Below are positions 13,891 through 25,639 of a DNA stretch of 64,000 bases, piece by piece. The stretch spans positions 8,198,001 through 8,262,000 of the forward strand of contig OX291545.1 of assembly GCA_946406115.1 (NCBI GenBank). Direction: 5' to 3'. The stretch comes from Apoda limacodes. Taxonomy: Eukaryota > Arthropoda > Insecta > Lepidoptera > Limacodidae. The first letter of the stretch is position 1. Each line of letters begins with the position of its first letter. The notes beneath the pieces are model-generated. The model saw only the letters and a list, made by a program, of their open reading frames with translations. It did not search any database and was not told the origin of the DNA. Position numbers and translations under genes: made by a program.

Positions 13891-15229
13891 TCCGCTAAAA
13901 ATATTTCTTATTTAAAATTCAATACCTACCAAATTACTTAATTATTATTTAAATACAATTATTTTGCTTGCTGACTGAGTGGGAGATGTCGACAAGCCCG
14001 CGTGATCTATAAACTTCTTTGACATGGATATTTCTAAGCACAACGCAACGCTTTACTGACAGGATTAGGGGATACCTATTCAACCATTAAGAAAGTAAAT
14101 TGTGGAATCATCGTTTGTAAAGAAAACATTTTTAAACATAAGAGGATTTCACTAAGAAAGGATTCCTAAAGAAGAAACATTATAATTTATTAAAATGCAG
14201 CAAGTACCATAAATTCGAATACATAAGGAATTACCGGCGCACCAGTTTAGATACACCTTAAGTACTGAGGTACCTGCCTATGTATGTATGTAATAGTATT
14301 TTTAAACTCTCTGTTTGCAAGGTAGTAATAGGTGTTGCCAGGTTGACGTACACAACAACTAAAGATAAGTGTAGCGCTAATTGTCATATCGCTGATCGCA
14401 AACAATTCCGGACTATCGCGTGTCTACATCAGATCTGTCTGCCATCCGAGGTAGGTACCTAAATTACGCCTTGCTACGGGCTTTTCCGTACCTAACCCGT
14501 TGATAGATTTAATTTATGACAATGACAAGGTAAACGTAGTAAACCTTAAACCTCGATGACTCCAACGATAACAATCATTTTAAAAACACAGATTGCAGCC
14601 TAGTTAAGTACTGTATAGTTTCCCCCAAACGTTAGGTAGCCCGGATTTTACACATCACGTGTGGCCCACATTGGTGAAAGCCATATCAAAAAATCGTAAC
14701 TGTACCTAGACCCCTAGCATAGGTTAACCTTGGGCGAAACGGAGTTGGTGCCCGGGTGGAACGGGAATGGAGCGGGGTCTTTGGTATGGGTAACAGAGAC
14801 GTATGATCTTCGCACACAACGTTTAGATTGCTGAACTGGCCATATTATTTTTGGCCCAATTTATGTTAAAAAACATAAAATTATTTTTATACAAACATGT
14901 TTATGACTCAATCTGGTGTCTTTTTTTATTATATGTAAAGCAAGTTTTATGTGGGATTTTTTTTACAATTAACCTACGGCGACGCCTGCGACGTTATTGC
15001 ATAAAAAAATACGGGATGATAAGTATACTTTGTGATCATCGAAGATCTTCTTACCTACTAACACAGAGGTGGAGTTCTGGTAAAGCGTAAAGTAATCTTC
15101 AAGTATATAGATAATAATAGGGGTTTAAACATGAAATTGCCGTTTGAACGCTCTGGCCACTATCAATAAAAATTAAACTTGCAATATGTCAAGACATGAC
15201 ATTTGGTGATTGTCTTTTAATTGTTTTTA
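13891..15229. other. Intergenic DNA without recognised features
   Basis: No gene recognised. Short open frames at 14280-14462 and 14851-15090 have no domain signature and are probably chance. Confidence 0.35.
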
Positions 15230-16140
15230 CAGTAATATTCGAATGCGAATTCCGACGTGAGTCAACACAGCAGAAACTGCTCGTATCTTATGGCAATGCT
15301 GTGTTTGAAGAGACCACGGCTTTGTCCTATTTCATTGTGGAGATTTCGACCTGAATAATTAACCACGAGAAATACCTCTAATACCAGCCATTAACGTAAA
15401 TAACAATGAATTGAAGGTGACGGTGGTAGCCGATCCGTGTCAAACTACCAAGAATTAGCGGCATGGTTGGACCTTAGCATATCCATATTATTGACTCATT
15501 TGCAGCAAATCGGTAAAATTATAAAAAACTTGCTCCATGATCGGTCTCGACATAAATGGTCGATCTTATGCGCTCCCAAAGTTATCACCAACTATCGGAA
15601 TAAAAATATTATATTGCCAGAGTTTGTGGTGCCTACAATAGCCTAAACGAGGAGATAGAGGAGAAGAATTCACTCTCTCCATCCTTAATTTTTGCAAAGT
15701 ATTTTTTTTTATTTCATTATTAATCAATATATTGTTATTTTTTGCTGTAAACTTTTGGAAATACCTATTCTTAGCTGATTAACTCTCATTTGGCAAGTTC
15801 TAAATTACTAATGTTACTTATATTATTTGAAGAAACTTTTTTATGGCTTGCGTATATAACTAAGTAATCTTCAATTTGTGAATTAGCTGTAAGTTTCTCT
15901 TGAAAATATAATAAAATAAAATAAATAAAACAGCGTTAGAACGTTAGTAAAACAGTGGCATTATGGTTTCCGTCTTACGAATTTTCGATCAGCCTGCGCG
16001 AGTTTATCATTTTTTACCCATCACAAAAAAGTGCACAACGCCGCTTGCAGAAGTTTTCACTTCAATAATCCGCCATCCTCCATACTCGCCGGACCTTGCA
16101 CCAACCGTCAAAACGGCAATTTCATACTGTAATTCCTAGT
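15230..16140 (+). pseudogene. Relic of a mariner transposase
   Basis: Degraded mariner signatures appear in the expected order on the + strand. Near 15290 is a remnant of the N-terminal region. At 15437-15560 is ELAAWLDLSISILLTHLQQI followed by GKI, the second helix-turn-helix and linker. At 16074-16103 is HPPYSPDLAP, the hallmark just before the last catalytic Asp region. Stops and frameshifts separate the pieces, and I found no convincing terminal repeats. Its sequence differs from the 5180-6042 element, so it is a separate, older lineage. Confidence 0.75.
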
Positions 16141-16274
16141 ATTAGGTAAGTTCCTTTCCGCATTGAATACCTAAATTTCTATGCCTAAAACATAGTTGCA
16201 GAAGCACCTTCAAAAAGTTCTCTCAACAACTAAGTATAACGCGTAACTGCAATACCTAATAGATAGGTCTCAGG

Positions 16275-16640
16275 AGACACCCCTGTGTGTGTTCCGCTTG
16301 TATAATGAGATGTGTTCTGAGGTATTGTTCGAAATTTAACTTTTCGCTACTTTCTACCATCGTACCGCTCGCCATCGGCAGGAAATTCATCCTCACACCT
16401 TAGGCACAGTGTGGTTTCAGAGAAACCTCCTCCAGCGACAGCTTAGGTTGTGGAATGGGCTCTCTGCTAAGGACAACAGTATGGGGTTCCTCAAGAAAGA
16501 AGTTATTGGATTTCTGAAGGGTCGGCAACGCGCGGGTGATGCCCTAGGTGATGCAAGCGGCCATAGGCTGCGGTGACCGCATACCGTAAGGCGGACCGCA
16601 AGCTTTATTGCCACCTTAGTTGTATATAAAATAAACAGAA
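16275..16640 (+). mobile_element. LINE 3'-end fragment (family L)
   Basis: This + strand copy carries the same tail as 13245-13735. It includes CATCGGCAGGAAATTCAT, AGAAACCTCCTCC, TTCCTCAAGAAAGAAGTTAT and TTTCTGAAGGGTCGGCAACG, followed by a GCCACCTTAG 3' motif. The frame is broken. It is a 5'-truncated dead insertion. Confidence 0.75.
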
Positions 16641-17438
16641 CGCTAAAAATAAGAAATTTTACTGACTGATTTGACTTAACGACTGCTGTCATGTAATTTT
16701 TCCTATAGACGAAAATTAAATACTAAGCCACGAGCTCCTTACATAGATACCTACCTAATTACCTACAAACCTAATAAACTATTTTTTATGTCAAGCTGGT
16801 TAATATACCAACACCTTTGCTTCACATTGCAACGATGTAATGCTTTCAACAGGAAATCACGAATGAGTACTTTGCGAATGAGTTAAATAATTAAGAACTA
16901 CATCGCCATGTTGCATTGCGTGACTTGTGCCATTATTTTGCCATCATCAGTGACGCGCAAGAAACAGTGACGTGCACCCAGCACGTAACTATACATTCAT
17001 GCCTTAACAAAAAAAACTATAAATAAACTACATCCTGGTTAAAAGAAATTAATTGTCAAGCTCGTTTTTCCCCGATTATTAAGATGTAGCCTGGTATGTA
17101 TTTTAGTAAGTATCCTAGTTTCTAAGATTTGTGAAAGAAAGTTGATAAAATGCTTAAATCAATTCAATCGGTTTTCTTATATTAGAAAGACATAAAATCT
17201 AATATACACTAATTAGGTACTGTAGCTATAGTTACCTACTTAACTAAGTGACATAGAGGCATTTCTTCTAAAACCAAAATACAAGGTTATCTACAAATAA
17301 TCGAAGACTAATTAATTATCTTCGCAAACTGTAATTGATGCTTGTGATCCATGGATCCCGTAATAAGCAAAAAAAATGTATGCAATTACATTTAATGTAC
17401 TTGCCTAGTATACACTGTAAGTACTAGCTCGATAACGT
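16641..17438. other. Intergenic DNA without recognised features
   Basis: AT-rich, no open frame or repeat that I can name. Confidence 0.35.
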
Positions 17439-17540
17439 CCGCCAATCTGCACTAGCCCAGCACGGTGGACTATGTATACCCTAAGCGTCCTTAAGGAAAT
17501 GCCTGTGCCCTGACAACAGGTCGGAATGCAGATTGGTTGA
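17439..17540. repeat. SINE/LINE-type 3' fragment flanked by a short inverted repeat
   Basis: It contains a CAGCACGGTGGACTATGTAT block followed by AAATGCCTGTGCCCTGACAA, resembling the widespread lepidopteran GGTGGACTATGGCCTAA tail. The word CCAATCTGCA at the left recurs inverted (TGCAGATTGG) at the right. A related fragment sits at 48175-48270. Confidence 0.4.
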
Positions 17541-17747
17541 GGCAAGGGATGTACCTACTTGCCGACGGAAACCTGTCTATGACATAACAAGTATACCTCG
17601 TTACTCTATTTTTGATAAGAAAAGATGATCTATAACTACATTGATTTTCCTAGGAAACCATGGCGAATAGTGGCACAGCGTTAGTAGGGCTGGACTGCCA
17701 TGTCGAAATTGGTACATATTTCGTATTGCAAAAATTGTCTTAAGCAC

Positions 17748-18110
17748 CTATGGTTGGTCTGTGCCCGGTATAGGCTCACCCCTTTTAGGTCCGCCGCATG
17801 CTATAAAAAATTCCGATAGAAAAATTCTCGTACACGAGACATTTTCGAACAGTGTGCGGGGTCTAGTACAAAATGTATGCACGGAGTGCGCGTCAGGGTG
17901 CGCACGCGAGATTTTTTTTAGGATTACAAGCAGTTGACGTTTGAAATATCCTCTGACCATTCCTTCGGGGATATTTAGTGGTAGTATGGATTTCGTTAAC
18001 CACGACAAATCCGGAATGCAAAATCTGATATTCACCAGGACCCAAAGCTATCGTTGCACCAGATTTTAACCAAAATGGGTTTCCACATGAAGCGTCATCC
18101 GCCACCAGTC
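17748..18110 (-). pseudogene. Unassigned ORF pair on minus strand (hypothetical)
   Basis: This GC-richer island on the minus strand holds two overlapping open frames, at 18105-17893 and 18035-17748. The first reads SGATIALGPGEYQILHSGFV, and the second, further along, reads LNIPEGMVRGYF. Taken in order these loosely resemble the core strands of dUTPase-fold proteins with a frameshift between them, but I am not confident. An LTR-retroelement or viral relic, or chance, are alternatives. Upstream on the minus strand near 18370 there is a TATATAAG box. Confidence 0.25.
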
Positions 18111-19174
18111 GCTTTTGGATTTATATAATTAAAATTAGCTCATTTTTTTGAAACCCGGAACATTTTGGTCATTTATCTGCACTCATTAACCACAGTGCGA
18201 TTATAATCTTGACGGGGGCTGTGAGAAAGCAATGTGCACACAATTGAATCATTGTCTATGCTTTTTTACATTCTGCTTGATCTATGGTGCCAAGATATGC
18301 ATATATAGTGTGGGAACAGTTCACCGATGCTCGTGTTTTCTAACATGTCATCTCCGCTCGTGGGAAAAAATATATAAGGAAGACAACTGCTAAATAAAAA
18401 TTAAATAATAAATTTTACACGTCTGTTACTTCAAAAAGGCAGTTTTATTTTGAAATTTCAAAATTCAATTTAAACCTTGCTGTAATTGTATACCAAATAA
18501 GCAAATTTAATGCCAAATTCTATACTTGTCAACTTATTCAATGTAAATAACACTGAATGAGGACATCTTTGAAAAGAAAGCTCTATTAACTATTGATGAA
18601 AGTAATGTGTTATCTGCAAACAACACAATCTCACGACTATCTGCACATCACTAATACGAAAAAATAATAGCCCAAAAATGATAACCTTTCCGGCAGCCAT
18701 TTTAATGTTTGACCCTGGGTACACTTTATATTTAAATGAACAGTCTAAATTCTATCCAGGCAACAAACAGCTGCTGAGTTGTAGTGCAACACCCTCCTAA
18801 TATCGCAATACACAATTTTATGGTTTTATGTTAAATCGATTGCCTTAGATATAAGTAGATCACAGAAAATACAAAATTGAATTGAATCCTTCGTGACATC
18901 AAAAATGTGCTCAAAAAGATCATCGTATCAAGATCTGCCCCCTTATTCAACTCGTTATAACTATCTCGATAACTAACGTATATAGATCGTGGATCTAATC
19001 TAAAGTCTAAGCTTTGTATGATCACATTAGATCACGGTTAGTGATTTTCATTTAGTGTACTGCACATCGTTCAAAACTAAGGATCCCAATGTTCTTAGAG
19101 ATGGTGGAGAGTTATGTTGTGGACCAGTCATTGGGTTTTCTTAGCGATGAACAACTAACACATGAATTATACCT
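18111..19174. other. Intergenic DNA without recognised features
   Basis: AT-rich. Several oligo-A stretches, no gene or repeat family recognised. Confidence 0.35.
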
Positions 19175-19895
19175 ACCACTTTTTAAAGTGGAAGTAAAGA
19201 TGACCCTAATAATTTTAGACCTGTATAGTATATACATAAATATATACTATACAGGTCTTAAATGATATATATATATATATATACTTCCTGCATTACGCAA
19301 AACTTTTGAAAAATATATGTTCAATTAGATTCTTAAAAATTTTAACCTAAATGGATTACTTAATCTTCAACAGTTTGGATTTGCTTGGGAACAATCACAA
19401 GATGCCATTGGTATCTCTAGCTGTGATCTATCAAAGACATTCGACTGCGTGCAACATGAAACTCTTATACGAAAACTTAGCCATAATAGTATTGCATATT
19501 TGACTCTTGAGCTTATCCGCTGATATTTAAGTACGAACGCAGAAGGTTCAAGTCAATGAAGTAAAATCCAAAGGCTCAGAAGTAAAATTAGGAGTTCCTC
19601 AAGGTTCTATTTTAGGTTCTTTTCTTTTTTTTAATGTACATAAATGACTTGCCTTTCTTTGTGGAGAAGGTGTGCAAAATTGTACTTTTCGCAGATGACA
19701 CTTCTCTTTTATTTAAAGTTAACAGAAATAAAACTAATTTTGACGACGGCACTTACGTCGTTTCTCAGGTTCTTCAGCGGGTTACGGCAAATATCTTACC
19801 TCTTTATTCGAAAAAGACTAAGTGTTTAAAATTTATGATGCCAAATGTCAGAATCATAAGTAAAAAAAAATCTTACACGGAGAAGAAATAGAACT
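19175..19895 (+). pseudogene. Non-LTR retrotransposon reverse transcriptase, decayed
   Basis: Ordered RT signatures occur on the + strand: DPNNFRPV near 19200; LPALRKTFEKYM near 19290; NLNGLLNLQQFGFAWEQSQD near 19345; SCDLSKTFDCVQHETLIRKL near 19420; LGVPQGSILGS near 19590; and MYINDLPFFVEKVCKIVLF leading into FADDTSLLF at 19634-19715. The FADD box (19688-19699) holds the paired catalytic aspartates. Stops and frameshifts break it, and an 18-bp hairpin with TA repeats interrupts the segment between FRPV and LPALRK. It is a dead LINE fragment of jockey-like or related type. Confidence 0.85.
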
Positions 19896-20844
19896 ATTAG
19901 ACTCAACAGTGTTTCTAGGTATTACATTATATAATAGACTGCAGTGGAACCCTCCCATCTCAGTTCTTGCAGGGCAACAGTTCAGCTGCTTATGCAGTTA
20001 GAAAAATTAGGTAGCTTACAGATGTTGACACTGCTCGCTTGATCAACTTTAGCTATTTCCATTTCGTCATGTCTTGCAACAATGTAAATACAAGGAATAA
20101 GGATAAATTGGTAGGTAGATAGCTCTTTTGCAATACAAAGGGTATATTTTTACAATAAAATTTCAGAACATGTGGTTAATTTACCACCAAATAAATCGCA
20201 CTCTTAATAAAATATCGACCTAACTCAAAATTTACGAAAAATGAGTTTAAGTAAAATAACGACCTTATAGACCAAGCGTCTTAAACTACTTAATATAAAT
20301 CTATCCTTATTACTTAAACAACAAGGTATAAAATAAATGAGTCGTTATTTCCCCGCCCCGCACATATTATCTGTGCTTTTCGCGTGTGGGGGCGGTGTAA
20401 AACGGTGGCCGATTTTGAGATGCGTCGTTGTTTTATTAAAACTTCAGGTAAGTTTATTAAATATTTTTTAGAATAATACCGACCGCTTTTGTAATAGGTT
20501 GTTGTTTTAATAAAATTCTTTGTGCCGAGAATGGCTTAAGTTGTATTTAGTCCCTATTCTACTAAAATGAGCTACAAGCTCAGGGACAATTTTAAGGACA
20601 CTGTCCTATTGTTTTAAAAATCGAAAACGAAATATAATTAAAATCGAATTCGGTCCCTGTTATTTTAAAACTTTAGATAATTATTTTGAAACAATTGAAT
20701 TTTTTTATTTATTATATTACAAAAATAAATGTCAAAACAGAGTAATAATTTTAAATAAGTCTCGGTTTAATTTTTGGAGCATTAAATATGTTTACATTGT
20801 GCCATATCAATTAATGTTATGTAGGTACGTAAGTCGGTAAATCA
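19896..20844. other. Intergenic DNA, possibly continuing LINE decay
   Basis: The first 150 bases may continue the RT relic. Beyond that I see only AT-rich sequence and a GC patch at 20350-20430. Confidence 0.3.
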
Positions 20845-20849
20845 GAAAA

Positions 20850-21005
20850 CGTAGCCGAGGACGACCACATACTAGATGGAGGGACGATCTGGTCAAAGCC
20901 ACCGGAAGTGATTGGGCACGGTCGGCGCATGACCGGCCATTGTGGTGACATATTAGGGAGGCCTACGTTCAGCAGTGGACGTCTACAGGCTGAAAAGAAG
21001 AAGAT
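20850..21005 (+). mobile_element. LINE 3' coding fragment (RTE/endonuclease-RT type)
   Basis: The + frame encodes RGRPHTRWRDDLVKATGSDW, then ARSAHDRPLW, a stop in place of a Trp/Arg codon, then HIREAYVQQWTSTG and a terminal stop. This is the usual C-terminal tail of insect endonuclease-reverse transcriptases. It is joined directly to the SINE at 21009, a common arrangement when a LINE 3' end and a SINE share an insertion. Confidence 0.75.
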
Positions 21006-21008
21006 AAA

Positions 21009-21300
21009 GTCGGTGGTGGCCGTATGGTCGTAGGATCGAGCTCCCATTCTGAGAGGCGGAGAATCGGGGCCCGGCGTGTACCAATGAGTCTTTTTCTTTA
21101 AGTCTCAAGTATACTGATTAATCACACTACTGACTTTTCGGTGAAGGAAAACATCGCGAGGAAACCTGCATACGTCCAAAAAGACGTATGTGAAGTCCAC
21201 ATTCCGCACTGGGCAAGCGTGTGGACTATAGCCCAATCACCCTGACCTAAGGTGAGGGTAGGCCTGTGCCTAGGCACTAGGGATGTAAAAGGCTAATAAA
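21009..21300 (+). repeat. tRNA-derived SINE (family A), near full length
   Basis: The head GGTGGTGGCCGTATGGTC is tRNA-like, though its B-box region is degraded. The body has TGAGTCTTTTTCTTTAAGTC, a GGAAAACATCGCGAGGAAAC block, an AAAAAGACGTATGTGAAGTC block, GGGCAAGCGTGTGGACTATA and a GTGAGGGTAGGCCTGTGCCT end. It shares the 3' half with 11904-12142 and is not a functional tRNA. Confidence 0.8.
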
Positions 21301-21639
21301 GAAGAAGGTAGGTAATAAAGACTCCACACAGGTACTAAAGAATCTACACAACTAATCTACTGCTGCTTCTATACTTACGAGTTTACTGCACTAATACCAC
21401 TTAATGATTTATTTATTTTAATATCTACTACTGCGAAAAATATAAAAACCTATTATTAATGACCATTCTGCCAGCCTGGTCACCAAGCCAGCCATCTGTT
21501 TATCGGAGCCACAAGCAACACCTTCTTAGGGGGTAAAGCCGAAATCCTGATCTTATAGAACAAGGTCGGTCAGCGCGTCTTGCCGCGTGTTCTGTCATCA
21601 TCTTTTGTTATACTTTTTCTTGTAGAGCCAGAAAATACA

Positions 21640-21990
21640 ATGCCAAAGTAAAAACTATTTAAGTTATATTTCATAGTAGTTATAATTATTTCGTACATCC
21701 TTTTACACATGGAGCCTGTGGGCAAGCTTTACCTAGAGGCAATATAATGCACTAAGAGTTCAGTACAATGATGCCTTCAGGGTGCTGACGGGGCTGCCCT
21801 GATCTAGCAGTGCATCGGGCATGTTTGGGGAGGCACGCGGTTTTAGGCGAAAATTAGAAAACGCTGTGGCTCGTTACTAAGCAAAGTGCAGAGCAGCCAC
21901 AACTGATTAGATGCTGTCTATGTGATCCTTTGTTCCAGTCACTCCTCGTGTTAGTACACGGGGAGATCTTATTCACTTAATCTCTACATT
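21640..21990 (+). mobile_element. LINE C-terminal fragment, decayed
   Basis: A + strand frame with stops reads YNDAFRVLTGLP followed by SASGMFGEAR. This matches the conserved YNxAFRxLxxLP...SASxMF segment found after the RT domain in many insect non-LTR retrotransposons. Preceding and following sequence is too decayed to place. Confidence 0.65.
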
Positions 21991-22544
21991 GAGTTCAGTT
22001 AGTCTTGTTATTTTATGTATACGGGTGTAACAAAATAGTCGAACAATAATTAAGGGGTGATTCTGTTCCTTTTCTAAACAAAATTTTAATTGATTATCAG
22101 TTTTTTGTGTACTATACATTACCGTTTCACATGAAACACCTGAAACTTCATGTGGTTCAAATACTTTCGCAATATTCCATTAGATTGCAAATATTTTTAT
22201 GTTTTTAATATTTAGACATAGATAACTAATAGAATTTAAAAGTACATTTTAAAAAAGCTGAAACATAAAAAATCTATCCATGCTTAAACTAAAATAATGA
22301 AATTAATTAACTTTCTGTTGCATGTATTATCAGGAAATAAAGACATTTTTTTTTTTGGGTATATCGTTTTATTAGGGCTAATTAGAAAGAATAATACAAA
22401 AAAATGTTTGGTGTTTTAGTTTAGAAACAAATTTAGATAGCCATAAACGGCTTTGTATGTGTACATTAAGCACTTTGTATAATCATGCCATTAATGGCTT
22501 CCTATACACTACACATACAAAAGTCAGTTGTAGTGCAAGTCATG

Positions 22545-22700
22545 GAAACAATTTATTTTCTCTTTGAGACATCAAAACAGACATTATTCACAATATAATT
22601 TTGACACAATTGACGACGTTTTTCATGAATTGGAAAATGATCGATTCTGTCTGATCGCACCGGAAGCTCTGGAACTCTTGCTGGAATTTTACGTGCTATT
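22545..22700 (-). pseudogene. piggyBac-like transposase C-terminal fragment
   Basis: The minus strand encodes DHFPIHEKRRQLCQN, then with a frameshift NCFHDLH. The HFP..-basic-C...NCF..xH pattern resembles the C-terminal cysteine-rich domain of piggyBac-like transposases. Spacing and the missing cysteines show decay. The assignment rests on this short motif only. Confidence 0.45.
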
Positions 22701-22837
22701 TTGAGGCTGGTTTTTGAGGTTCGTTACGAGCTGTAGGAGTACCTGTTATGCTTGTAGTTGATGTACCACTTGTAGTGCTGGGCCAGCCGTGTTAAACCTA
22801 ATCATTACTACGTCGCCACAACAACCATGCATTGACA

Positions 22838-22885
22838 AGTTATTAGATTTCTGAAGGGTCGGCAACGCGCAAGTGATACCCCTGG
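22838..22885 (+). repeat. LINE 3'-end scrap (family L)
   Basis: About 48 bases (AAGTTATTAGATTTCTGAAG, GGTCGGCAACGCGCAAGTGA, then TACCCCTGG) are nearly identical to the corresponding part of the 13245-13735 and 16275-16640 copies. Only the extreme end of the ORF is represented. Confidence 0.7.
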
Positions 22886-23795
22886 TCAAACAACTAGTCT
22901 AGTACATCCACCCCACCCATGTGTTGATTGTAGACATCGACTGACTGTGGTGATGTAATAACTTTCTTTCTCTTACCGAGAGTACCTCCTTTTGAAAAAT
23001 AAAAGAATTTTTTTTTTACATTAAGCTAAGCAGGTAATAATAACATGTTTCTACAAAGTTCAGATAGTAATAATATTATTACTTAGACTGTTCTAAATTG
23101 AGTCAATTTACCATGTAAGATATTTTGTCTTAAACAGCCTTATTTGATGATGTGTTATACTTTTTCTTAAAAACGCAATGAAATAGTGACTTGAATAAAA
23201 AACTGCCAAGTTATTTTTTCAAGACTTTAGTCAAATATTGACTTATTTTTAGTAACGTCAACATTTTTCTTGGGGTTTCATAAAATAATGGCAAATTTCA
23301 AAATAGTTTATTTAAGCTTTTTTTATATATATCAAGTAACAATAATAATTGATTTTTTTTTAATGAATCTAAATGAGTACATATTCCTATAATCGTATTT
23401 ATAGTTTTGACTAAATATTCTTAGTTTTAATTTTATATCAATTTAATGAAATGCTCTAAAAATACAAAAAGTATTTTGTCATTTACCAAGAATTTGCGAT
23501 TTTGAATTCGGTCAGTATTTTATTAAGAGTGCGAAATTTAAAATATATGTCAAAGATAGTTTTATAAAAAAAGGTGTTACAAAGTCGATGAATACATAAA
23601 TGATGAATATGCTTGGAAAAATTAGAACTTAATTAATTTGTATTCGTATTGGTGCATTTGTATTATTTTTTAAACTAAAACATTGTTTATTTTATTACCT
23701 GGTGTAAGGTTTATATTGTATTTCTTATGAAGTTGAAAAAATATAAAAGTTAATAAAATTAATAATTAAACTGACGATTGAAAAGTCCTAAAAAT
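22886..23795. other. Intergenic DNA without recognised features
   Basis: Strongly AT-rich with TA and T runs; no coding or repeat signal recognised. Confidence 0.35.
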
Positions 23796-23929
23796 CAGTC
23801 TCGAGCTATTGGAACTCTGGAAATCCAGAGAAAAATGTATGATAATGTATCATTCACGGGTTTCGAGAGGTAAGTTAGACTTCCATACATTTTTGTTTCG
23901 AATTCCAGAGTTCGAATAGCTCGAGACTG
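23796..23929. mobile_element. Short palindromic MITE (134 bp)
   Basis: The ends CAGTCTCGAGCTATT and AATAGCTCGAGACTG are inverted copies, and the similarity extends about 45 bp inward with a few mismatches (ACTCTGG/CCAGAGT and AAAATGTATG/CATACATTTT). The centre is unpaired. No clear target duplication is visible. Confidence 0.6.
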
Positions 23930-24109
23930 TTCCCAATAAGGTCCCTGGTTGTTTATATCGATGGTGTAATTATCGGTTTAAAACAAAAATGAAGGTTTCC
24001 TTTAAAAATGGCAAAGAAAAGAAGGTAATCAGAAGGAAAGCGCTAGGCTAAAAAAATTACTAGTTTAAAAAAAAATGATTAAAACGGATATTGAAATATA
24101 GAAAAAAAT

Positions 24110-24672
24110 GCTGGTTCGCGCACGGAGGGTTCCGTACAAATTTATTATATGTTGATCAAGATCTCAAGTCTCACAGGTTTCTGATTAGTTTTTGTTTTTT
24201 TCTTATATTTTTAATGTAAAATTTTGCTTCTTGCCAAATTTCATGATTCTAGGTCAACGGGAAGTACCCCATAGGTTTTGCTTTATTTGTAAATGCCAAA
24301 ATATGCGCCGAAATTGCTGTATTTCTGTCTTTATTTTTATTGCGTTAATTTAAAAGCTCGATCTTTTTACAGTTCAAGAGACCGTAGACCTTAGTATTTG
24401 ATATTAATTTCAACTTGATACTTTCAAGCATTCCTGAAAAGGGGCCATCTATTTAGTACGTCACGTAAATTTCCTTAATTTTAGACCACGCTCCCCCCTT
24501 GTCACGCTTTTTACTAAATTTAAGTATGAACAATTTGCCTCTGTCACACTATGCATAATTCCCTCGTCCCCCTATGCATGTAACGTATTAAATAGATGGC
24601 CCCAAAAAGAGACCAACAGACGGACAACAAAGTGATCCATTAAGGTTCCTTTTGAGGTAAGGAACCCTAAAA
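24110..24672 (+). repeat. Lepidopteran interspersed repeat with nested MITE
   Basis: It starts near GCGCACGGAGGGTTCCGTAC, has an internal AGGTCAACGGGAAGTACCCC block and ends with CAGACGGACAACAAAGTGAT ... TGAGGTAAGGAACCCTAAAA. This start/end pairing (GGGTTCCGTAC ... GGAACCCTAAAAA) is shared in outline with the 40742 family. The MITE at 24441-24603 lies inside it. Confidence 0.55.
24441..24603. mobile_element. MITE with GGGGCCATCTATTTA inverted ends
   Basis: The left end (GGGGCCATCTATTTAGTACG) and right end (CGTATTAAATAGATGGCCCC) are inverted repeats of about 21 bp with one mismatch, 163 bp in all. AAAA flanks both sides. A related single end occurs at 27921. No coding capacity; superfamily not assigned. 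Confidence 0.75.
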
Positions 24673-24734
24673 AAGTAAAACAAAAAGGAAAAAGTGTAAA
24701 TTCAGTGGCTACTCCATCCGCTTTTAATGTAACT

Positions 24735-25000
24735 TTTGCAATATCAGGGGTATTTACGCCAACCTTAACGCAGTCCACCACCATCTGGAGACTGTGCAGC
24801 TTAGCATTCTTTTTCTAACGGAGAGCAGCCCGGCCGATACATCATACCTACATTATTCCGGCTACAAACTCGAGCAAAATTTTGTGAGTCGCGCTGGTAT
24901 ATGTTTGTTCGTCCGGAAGGACATCTGCTGTCGCAGCCTTTATAGCCTGTCCGGCGTGCCCGGCTTTGTAAGCACACACAAACTATACAGCACTAAATAG
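24735..25000 (+). mobile_element. LINE endonuclease-domain fragment
   Basis: The + frame begins near 24738 with CNIRGIYANLNAVHHHLETV, then LSILFLTES, YLHYSGYKLEQNF and RAGICLFVRKDICCR before a stop. This is the start of the APE-type endonuclease domain of a CR1/jockey-like LINE, including the ExxL and raG(v)-Vr-Di pattern. Only the N-terminal third is present. Confidence 0.75.
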
Positions 25001-25639
25001 AATGCGGTTTGACAGTTGTAATTCCTGAGGTCTAATAAATCAGGTGTATGTTTCATATTGGGACGCCACCTAGAGGCCAAGTTATACATACATTATACCT
25101 TCCTTCTATAATAATCCTATTACCGTCCTATAACTATAGAACCCCTTAATTCGTCGCAATCCTGACTTTCGGCAAAGAAATTTCAGGCTAGGAAAAGCAC
25201 TCAACAGCCTAGGTTTTGTCATCTTTCTGTTGCTCCACACCTTCAGATTCCCTATAAACAATACCATTTATCACACAATTTATTCAGTAACCCAGTAAAG
25301 TAAAGGCACAGGTCAGCTAATCAAAACTAAGAAAGAATCGGAGTCACAGTATCGGGCGGAAGTCTTTTGTTCAATTTATGCTGAGTAATGATAACTTCTA
25401 GATTATAATTTATGTCAATTACACTAAGACTTATATATTCTATCTATTGTTGTGTTATGTGTGTAATAGGTTGTTGGACTACTGAAGGCCGGTTCGATTT
25501 AATGACATTGTTTTTTACTTAATTATTAACTTGTAGAACGGAATACCATCGGTAAAAATTATATTTTACAATGGTTTCCCAAGTATAATTTTAATTATTT
25601 ATCTATTGAATAGTCCGTATAAAAGTTTCTTTGAGAGAT
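25001..25639. other. Intergenic DNA without recognised features
   Basis: No gene or repeat that I can name. Confidence 0.35.
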
